DNA of 64,000 nucleotides, from assembly GCF_001421355.1 (NCBI RefSeq), contig NZ_LMKC01000004.1, forward strand, positions 124,001-188,000, given 5' to 3'. This DNA is from Sphingomonas sp. Leaf9 (GTDB taxonomy: Bacteria > Pseudomonadota > Alphaproteobacteria > Sphingomonadales > Sphingomonadaceae). The position numbers were made by a program, and so were the translations under genes. Of this stretch, positions 58,981 through 64,000 are shown in pieces. Numbering within the stretch: the first letter of the stretch is position 1; the number at the start of each line of letters is the position of its first letter. The notes beneath the pieces are model-generated. The model was not told where the DNA came from and did not search any database. It was given only the letters and a program-made list of their open reading frames with translations.

Positions 58981-59478
58981 ATGGGCATGGTGATCTATCT
59001 GCGTCGGGCCGGCGATGCCGACATCGACCGGCTGGTCGCCGACCCATCGGTGTTCGAGGATTTCCTGTTCGAGGAAGGCGTCGAGAATCTCGACTTCCTC
59101 GATCTGGGCGAAGCGTGGCACGCGGTCCATTATCTGCTGACCGGATCGGCCGACGATATCGGCCACACGCTGGGCATCATCATCGCCGCGTTGCCCGAAC
59201 TGGGCGCGGACGAGCATGGCGAAGGCGGGATCGGCCTGATCGCGCCGCCGCTGATGAAGGCGTTCGCCGACGCACTCGACAAAGTGGACGATACCACCCT
59301 CGCCCGCCGTTTCGATGCCAGGGCAATGTCGAAGGCCGATGTCTATCTGGCCGACACCTTCGGCAGCGCGGATGCGCTCGATTATGTGATGCAGGGCATT
59401 CCCGCCCTGCGCCAGTTTGCGGCACAATGCCGCCGTACCGGCGACGGCGCGATCCGCGTGATCGCCCACAACGACTAG
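58981..59478 (+). CDS. DUF1877 (YfbM-like) family protein
   Basis: 165 residues, acidic, no signal or membrane segment. The layout MGMVIYLRRAGDADIDRLVA, LDLGEAWHAVHYLLTG, GGIGLIAPPLMKAFADALDK and FDARAMSKADVYL matches DUF1877, a family of unknown function. It lies between sucB and lpdA with gaps of only 17 and 15 bases, so it is almost certainly cotranslated with E2 and E3. That placement makes a link to the 2-oxoglutarate dehydrogenase complex worth testing. Confidence 0.85.
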   Translation: MGMVIYLRRAGDADIDRLVADPSVFEDFLFEEGVENLDFLDLGEAWHAVHYLLTGSADDIGHTLGIIIAALPELGADEHGEGGIGLIAPPLMKAFADALDKVDDTTLARRFDARAMSKADVYLADTFGSADALDYVMQGIPALRQFAAQCRRTGDGAIRVIAHND

Positions 59479-59493
59479 GACGGGATAGAGATT

Positions 59494-60894
59494 ATGGCTG
59501 AATATGACTTCGACGTCCTCGTGATCGGTGCCGGCCCCGGCGGCTATGTCGCCGCGATCCGCGCTGCGCAGCTGGGCCTCAAGACCGCCTGTGCCGAAGG
59601 GCGCGAGACGCTGGGCGGCACCTGCCTGAACGTCGGGTGCATCCCGTCCAAGGCGCTGCTGCACGCGTCCGAACTGTATGAGGAGGCGACCGGCGGTCAC
59701 CTCGCCAAGTTCGGCGTCGAGATCCAGGGTGCGACTCTCAACCTCGACCAGATGCATGCCGAAAAGAAGAAGGCGGTCGGCGAGCTGACTGGCGGCATCG
59801 AATATCTGTTCAAGAAGAACAAGGTCGAATGGCTGAAGGGCTATGCCGCGTTCGAAAACGACAACACGGTCAAGGTCGGCGGCCGCACCGTCACCGCACG
59901 CGACATCGTGATCGCAACGGGGTCGAGCGTCACCCCGCTGCCCGGTGTGCAGGTCGACAATGATGCGGCGATCATCGTCGATTCGACCGGTGCCCTCGCC
60001 CTGCCCAAGGTGCCCGAGCATCTGGTGGTGATCGGCGGCGGCGTGATCGGCCTCGAACTCGGCAGCGTGTGGCGTCGCCTGGGTGCCAAGGTCACCGTGG
60101 TCGAATATGCCGACCAGATCCTGCCCGGCTTCGATGGCGAAGTCCGCAAGGAATCGGCCAAGCTGTTCAAGAAGCAGGGCTTCGACCTCAAGACCTCGAC
60201 CAAGGTTACCGGCGCATCGGTCGATGGCGGCACCGCCACGCTGACCGTCGAACCGGCGGCGGGTGGCGAAGCGACGACGATCACGGCCGACGCGGTGCTG
60301 GTGTCGATCGGTCGCCGCGCGAATACCGAAGGCCTCGCGCTCGACAAGGCGGGCCTGTCGGTCAACCAGCGCGGGCAGGTCGATATCGACGACGAGTTCC
60401 GCACGAAGGTCGACGGCATCTGGGCGATCGGCGACGTGGTCCATGGCCCGATGCTGGCGCACAAGGCCGAGGACGAAGGCGTCGCGGTCGCCGAGTTCAT
60501 CGCCGGGCAGACCGGCATCGTGAACCACGACGTCATCCCGTCGGTGGTCTACACCATGCCCGAAATCGCCGGCGTCGGCCTCACCGAAGAGGCTGCCAAA
60601 GAAAAGGGCGAGATCAAGGTCGGCAAGTTCCCCTTCGCCGCCAACAGCCGCGCCAAGACCAATCGCGACACCGACGGCTTCGTGAAGGTCATTGCCGACG
60701 CAAAGACCGACCGCGTGGTCGGCGTGTGGATCGTCTCCAGCCTTGCCGGCACGATGATCGCACAGGCGGCACAGGCGATGGAGTTCGGCGCGACCAGCGA
60801 GGACATCGCCTATACCTGCCACGCACACCCGACCCACGCCGAGGCGCTGAAGGAAGCGGCGATGGCGGTGCAGGGCAAGCCGATCCACATCTGA
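59494..60894 (+). CDS. lpdA: Dihydrolipoyl dehydrogenase (E3)
   Basis: 466 residues. FAD site VLVIGAGPGGYVAAIRAAQL, redox disulfide GGTCLNVGCIPSKALLHASE (Cys44, Cys49), NAD site VVIGGGVIGLELGSVWRRLG, FAD-binding GIWAIGDVVHGPMLAHKAED, and the C-terminal catalytic HAHPTHAEALKEA. It reoxidises dihydrolipoamide on SucB, completing the complex. The last gene of the TCA cluster, followed by a hairpin. Confidence 0.97.
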   Translation: MAEYDFDVLVIGAGPGGYVAAIRAAQLGLKTACAEGRETLGGTCLNVGCIPSKALLHASELYEEATGGHLAKFGVEIQGATLNLDQMHAEKKKAVGELTGGIEYLFKKNKVEWLKGYAAFENDNTVKVGGRTVTARDIVIATGSSVTPLPGVQVDNDAAIIVDSTGALALPKVPEHLVVIGGGVIGLELGSVWRRLGAKVTVVEYADQILPGFDGEVRKESAKLFKKQGFDLKTSTKVTGASVDGGTATLTVEPAAGGEATTITADAVLVSIGRRANTEGLALDKAGLSVNQRGQVDIDDEFRTKVDGIWAIGDVVHGPMLAHKAEDEGVAVAEFIAGQTGIVNHDVIPSVVYTMPEIAGVGLTEEAAKEKGEIKVGKFPFAANSRAKTNRDTDGFVKVIADAKTDRVVGVWIVSSLAGTMIAQAAQAMEFGATSEDIAYTCHAHPTHAEALKEAAMAVQGKPIHI

Positions 60895-60920
60895 TCCGAC
60901 ACGCTTCGGCAGGTATCGGG

Positions 60921-60948
60921 GGGCGGGGCATGGCGACATGCTCCGCCC
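60921..60948 (+). terminator. Hairpin terminator candidate after lpdA
   Basis: GGGCGGGGCATG pairs with CATGCTCCGCCC (one G-U) around a GCGA tetraloop, 26 bases after the stop. Only TT follows, so termination may be Rho-assisted. Confidence 0.55.
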
Positions 60949-61034
60949 TTCCCATGTCAGGACACGCGCCGCCCTGCGTGGTTAGGAAGTTGTAAAATCT
61001 TGTCGCCTAGGCTGGCCCCCAAGGATTCGATGGG

Positions 61035-62588
61035 GTGGCAAGCGTGAACGCATTCGGACGGCGCAGCGGAGTGGGTGGATCGGGTGGCAGGCCATCGTTC
61101 GGCGTCGCCCGCCCCATGCAGGGATCGGGACCGGCGCGTCCGGCCGATCTGGACATCGCACCCCAATTCCCGCCGCTGGGCCAGGTGCCGCTGCCCGGCG
61201 GCGACCTCGAACCGATGCCGGGCGAACAGTCCGGTGCGATGCCACAGGGCGTCGGCGACGCGATGCAGCGCCTCGCCGACCGGCAGGCGCTGTCGGGTGA
61301 GGCAGGGAACAGTCGGGTTGAGGGGTTCGAAACCTCGATCCACCGGATCAAGGAACAGGTGCTGCCCCGCCTGCTCGAACGCGTCGATCCCGAAGCCGCC
61401 GCGACGCTGACCAAGGACGAACTGGCCGAGGAATTCCGCCCGATCGTGGGCGAGGTACTGGCCGAACTTAAACTGACACTCAACCGGCGCGAGCAGTTCG
61501 CGCTGGAAAAGGTGCTGGTCGACGAGCTGCTGGGCCTGGGGCCGCTCGAGGAATTGCTGGCCGATCCGGCGATCAGCGACATCATGGTCAACGGCCCCGA
61601 ACAAACCTTTGTCGAGCGCAAGGGCAAGCTGGAACTGGCCAACATCGCGTTCCGCGACGAGGAGCATCTGTTCCAGATCGCGCAGCGCATCTGCAACTCG
61701 GTCGGCCGCCGCGTCGACCAGACGACGCCGCTGGCCGACGCCCGGTTGAAGGACGGCAGCCGCGTCAACGTGATCGTACCGCCCCTGAGCCTCAAGGGCA
61801 CCGCGATCTCGATCCGTAAATTCTCGGCCAAGCCGATCACCATCGACATGATGGCCGGCTTCGGATCGATGAGCACGAAGATGGCGACCGCGCTGAAGGT
61901 CGCCGGGGCCAGCCGCTTCAACATCGTGATTTCCGGCGGTACCGGCTCGGGCAAGACGACGATGCTCAACGCCCTGTCGAAGATGATCGACCCCGGCGAG
62001 CGCGTGCTGACGATCGAGGACGCCGCCGAACTGCGCCTGCAACAGCCGCACTGGCTGCCGCTCGAAACCCGCCCGCCGAACCTCGAGGGGCAAGGCGAGA
62101 TCACGATCCGCGATCTGGTGAAGAACGCGCTGCGTATGCGCCCGGACCGGATCATCCTGGGCGAAATCCGTGGGTCGGAGTGTTTCGACCTGCTCGCCGC
62201 GATGAACACCGGCCACGACGGATCGATGGCGACGCTCCACTCCAACTCCCCGCGCGAATGCCTCGCGCGTATGGAGAACATGGTGATGATGTCGGACATC
62301 AAGGTGCCGAAGGAGGCGATCAGCCGCCAGATCGCCGATTCGGTCGACCTGATCGTGCAGGTGAAGCGCCTGCGCGACGGGTCGCGCCGCGTGACCAACA
62401 TTACCGAGGTGATCGGGATGGAAGGCCCGGTGATCGTGACCCAGGAACTGTTCAAGTTCGAATATCTGGACGAGAGCGCCGACGGCAAGATCATCGGCGA
62501 ATATCGTTCGATGGGGATGCGCCCCTACACGCTGGACAAGGCCAAGCAATATGGTTTCGACCAGGCGCTGCTGGAGGCTTGCCTGTAG
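61035..62588 (+). CDS. cpaF: CpaF/TadA-type secretion ATPase
   Basis: 517 residues. A disordered Gly/Pro-rich N-terminus of about 90 residues precedes the type II/IV secretion ATPase core. The N-domain has LLGLGPLEELLADPAISDIM and VNGPEQTFVERKGKLELA. Walker A is ISGGTGSGKTTMLNALSKMI near residue 305. Then come the Asp box IEDAAELRLQQPHW, Walker B RPDRIILGEIRGSECFDLLA, and the His box NTGHDGSMATLHSNSPRECL. It powers Tad (Flp) pilus assembly. No other tad/cpa gene lies nearby. Start GTG at 61035; a GTG at 61044 is possible. Confidence 0.92.
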   Translation: MASVNAFGRRSGVGGSGGRPSFGVARPMQGSGPARPADLDIAPQFPPLGQVPLPGGDLEPMPGEQSGAMPQGVGDAMQRLADRQALSGEAGNSRVEGFETSIHRIKEQVLPRLLERVDPEAAATLTKDELAEEFRPIVGEVLAELKLTLNRREQFALEKVLVDELLGLGPLEELLADPAISDIMVNGPEQTFVERKGKLELANIAFRDEEHLFQIAQRICNSVGRRVDQTTPLADARLKDGSRVNVIVPPLSLKGTAISIRKFSAKPITIDMMAGFGSMSTKMATALKVAGASRFNIVISGGTGSGKTTMLNALSKMIDPGERVLTIEDAAELRLQQPHWLPLETRPPNLEGQGEITIRDLVKNALRMRPDRIILGEIRGSECFDLLAAMNTGHDGSMATLHSNSPRECLARMENMVMMSDIKVPKEAISRQIADSVDLIVQVKRLRDGSRRVTNITEVIGMEGPVIVTQELFKFEYLDESADGKIIGEYRSMGMRPYTLDKAKQYGFDQALLEACL

Positions 62589-62620
62589 CGTCAGCCATCT
62601 GGCCGCCCTACAGTCCACGC

Positions 62621-63790
62621 GTGATCCTCCGCCTGCTCCTCGCGCTGCTGCTGTGCGCGCCCGTCGCCGCCCCTGCGCAGGGCCTGCTGGCCGCCGATGC
62701 GGAGGCGCGCTGGGTGCCCTTCACGCTCACCAGCGCCAATCACCTGCGCTTTGCAATGACGATCGATGGCGTCGCGGCGCAGGCGCTGCTCGACACCGGC
62801 CTCAACCACAGCGCGGTCAGCCGCGAGTTCGCACGGCGCGCAAAGCTGTCCGTCGATACGCAGGATGCGGCGTCGGGCATCGCGCTGGGCGGCGCGATCC
62901 GCGTCGACTGGGCCGCGACCAAGACGGTCGCGTTCGGCGCGTTCAGCCGCAGCGGCGGCCGGGTGGCGGTGATCGACCTGCCCAAATTGCTGGCCAGCGC
63001 GTCGGGCGATGCCGAGGTGCTGGTCGGCACCGACCTGATCGCGCCCAATGCGATCGACATCGACTTCGCCAATCGCCGCTTCCGCCTGTTGCCGAGCGGT
63101 CGGATGCCCTTTGCGGGAACGCGCGTGCCGATGACGTTGCAGGCGGGCAGCGGGCTGTACCTGACCGAAGCGACGCTGGGGAAGCACCGGGTCCGCCCGC
63201 TGCTGGTCGATACCGGCGACGGCGGATCGCTCAGCATCGCGCGGAACCAATGGCGTGCGGCCGGGATCAAGGGTGCGCGCGTCACCTCCACCATCGCGTT
63301 CGGCGCGGGCGGGGTGGTCGATGCCGGGCTGACCGTGACCGACCAGGTGGCGCTGGGCGGCGTGCCGACCGGGCCGATCGAACTCCGGATCGAGGGCGAT
63401 GGCGGGTTCACGAAGCAGGTCCGCGTCGCCGGGCGGGTCGGTACCGGGCTGCTGCTGCGCTACCGCGTGCTGCTCGACCCCGCCGCCGGGCAGATGGTGG
63501 TCACCCCCAACCCCAATGCCCCGGCCCCGCCGCTCAAATCGACCAGCGGGCTGCTGCTCGGCTACGACCGCGCCCGGTTGCGCGTGCTGCATGTGATGGC
63601 GGGCGGCCCGGCGGCGAAGGCCGGCTGGAAGGCGAACGAACTGATCTGCACCGTCGACGGCAAGCCCGTATCGCTTACCCCCGATGGCGGGGTCGATGTC
63701 CGCTGGGGCACGGATACGCCCGGCCGGGTGGTGAAGCTGGCGCTGTGCGACGGGACCGAACGGTCGCTGACACTGGCCAGCTTTTATTGA
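62621..63790 (+). CDS. Exported double aspartyl-protease-like protein with PDZ-like tail
   Basis: 389 residues from a GTG at 62621, after cpaF. Signal peptide ILRLLLALLLCAPVAAPAQ. Two retropepsin-like units follow, each with a DTG motif: ALLDTGLNHSAVS (Asp58) and LLVDTGDGGSLS (Asp197). Each unit ends with a hydrophobic-Gly and IDIDFANRRFRLLP- or VLLDPAAGQMVVTP-like strand. The C-terminal region (about 305-389) resembles a PDZ fold: LRVLHVMAGGPAAKAGWKAN, ELICTVDGKPV. Two DTG sites in one chain could pair into one pepsin-like active site. Periplasmic protease is the inference; the substrate is unknown. Confidence 0.78.
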   Translation: MILRLLLALLLCAPVAAPAQGLLAADAEARWVPFTLTSANHLRFAMTIDGVAAQALLDTGLNHSAVSREFARRAKLSVDTQDAASGIALGGAIRVDWAATKTVAFGAFSRSGGRVAVIDLPKLLASASGDAEVLVGTDLIAPNAIDIDFANRRFRLLPSGRMPFAGTRVPMTLQAGSGLYLTEATLGKHRVRPLLVDTGDGGSLSIARNQWRAAGIKGARVTSTIAFGAGGVVDAGLTVTDQVALGGVPTGPIELRIEGDGGFTKQVRVAGRVGTGLLLRYRVLLDPAAGQMVVTPNPNAPAPPLKSTSGLLLGYDRARLRVLHVMAGGPAAKAGWKANELICTVDGKPVSLTPDGGVDVRWGTDTPGRVVKLALCDGTERSLTLASFY

Positions 63791-63859
63791 CGTTCGGCCC
63801 GGCAGGGCACGAACCGCGTGAGGCGTCAGCATTCCTTGGTTGACGTCGTACGAGACCGG

Positions 63860-64000
63860 CTATTTCAACGCCATCGCCGCCGCGAATACGACCACGAGCA
63901 CCGCGATCAGCTGCACCAGCGTCCACGGCACCCAACCGACCCGATCGGGATTGCGGCGCAGCGTACGGCGGCGTTCCGCCAGTATCGACACCGCAAAGAG
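63860..64000 (-). CDS. C-terminal fragment of a small membrane protein
   Basis: The last 46 codons of a minus-strand frame running off the window edge. An Arg-rich stretch (LAERRRTLRRNPDRVGWVPW) is followed by one hydrophobic helix (TLVQLIAVLVVVFAAAMALK) and a TAG stop. The pattern is that of a tail-anchored or last-helix segment. The family cannot be named from this piece. Confidence 0.6.
   Translation of the reverse strand, partial: LFAVSILAERRRTLRRNPDRVGWVPWTLVQLIAVLVVVFAAAMALK

Noticed and set aside
54557..59047. A 1496-codon minus-strand open frame opposite sucA-sucB
   Set aside because: It mirrors the coding strand of highly GC-biased sucA/sucB/DUF1877 genes. Its translation is His/Arg/Asp-rich without domains, a usual antisense shadow.

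Overview
The window is a 64 kb stretch of GC-rich chromosome from an alphaproteobacterium, most likely a sphingomonad (Sphingomonas or a close relative). Clues are the strongly GC-biased codon use, GTG/TTG starts, TonB-dependent receptors with DEIVVT-type TonB boxes, secreted GH5/GH16/GH51 enzymes, an HslV with a short propeptide before the catalytic Thr, a CIRCE-controlled groESL, an NDUFS4-like complex I subunit gene, and several families of short palindromic intergenic repeats. Assignment to a genus is inference from gene content; no rRNA is present.

Layout. 0.1-9.6 kb: ligase-associated DEXH helicase, gyrB, a glycine-zipper envelope protein, a TonB-dependent receptor and era. 9.7-14.6 kb: secreted GH51 arabinofuranosidase, an isolated endolysin (GH108)/holin pair, then hslVU behind a RpoH-type promoter. 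14.9-19.2 kb: a compact minus-strand run (GH5 glucanase, alpha/beta hydrolase, TPR protein, glyoxalases I and II, lipoprotein) plus a tiny basic protein. 19.3-21.6 kb: tRNA-Thr(GGT), msrB, a dienelactone-hydrolase-like protein and a GH16 glucanase.

21.6-33.1 kb is the centrepiece. It is an eleven-gene minus-strand cobalamin operon (btuB, cobD, cobO, btuF, btuC, btuD, cbiB, cobQ, cobT, cobS, phosphatase) led by a clear cobalamin riboswitch. Almost every internal junction is a 4-bp ATGA/GTGA/TTGA overlap. cobU diverges from the other side of the riboswitch. Together these genes import corrinoids, adenosylate them, make the aminopropanol side chain and assemble the lower loop. No corrin-ring genes are here.

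33.2-37.9 kb: NmrA-like oxidoreductase, polytopic membrane protein, Pit phosphate transporter and a small membrane protein. 38-41.8 kb: an overlapping DUF2147 / mprF / acvB(virJ)-like set for lysyl-phosphatidylglycerol synthesis and probably turnover. 41.9-46.6 kb: emrA-emrB-nodT-type tripartite efflux operon with a convergent TetR regulator overlapping its 3' end. 46.8-52 kb: MATE pump, groESL (RpoH promoter plus CIRCE), a stand-alone EAL phosphodiesterase, a second DUF2147 protein and the complex I subunit. 52.3-60.9 kb: TCA cluster mdh, GIY-YIG nuclease, sucD, sucA, sucB, DUF1877, lpdA, with no sucC in its usual place. 61-64 kb: an orphan CpaF ATPase, an exported protein with two DTG aspartic-protease motifs plus a PDZ-like tail, and the end of a minus-strand membrane protein.

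Regulatory and repeat features worth attention are a 33-bp leader element shared by the holin and groEL genes, matching RpoH-type promoters before hslVU and groESL, an 18-bp perfect palindrome before the DUF2147-mprF-acvB operon, and at least seven copies of one REP-like palindrome plus two other repeat families between genes. No insertion sequence, integrase, CRISPR array or complete prophage was seen.
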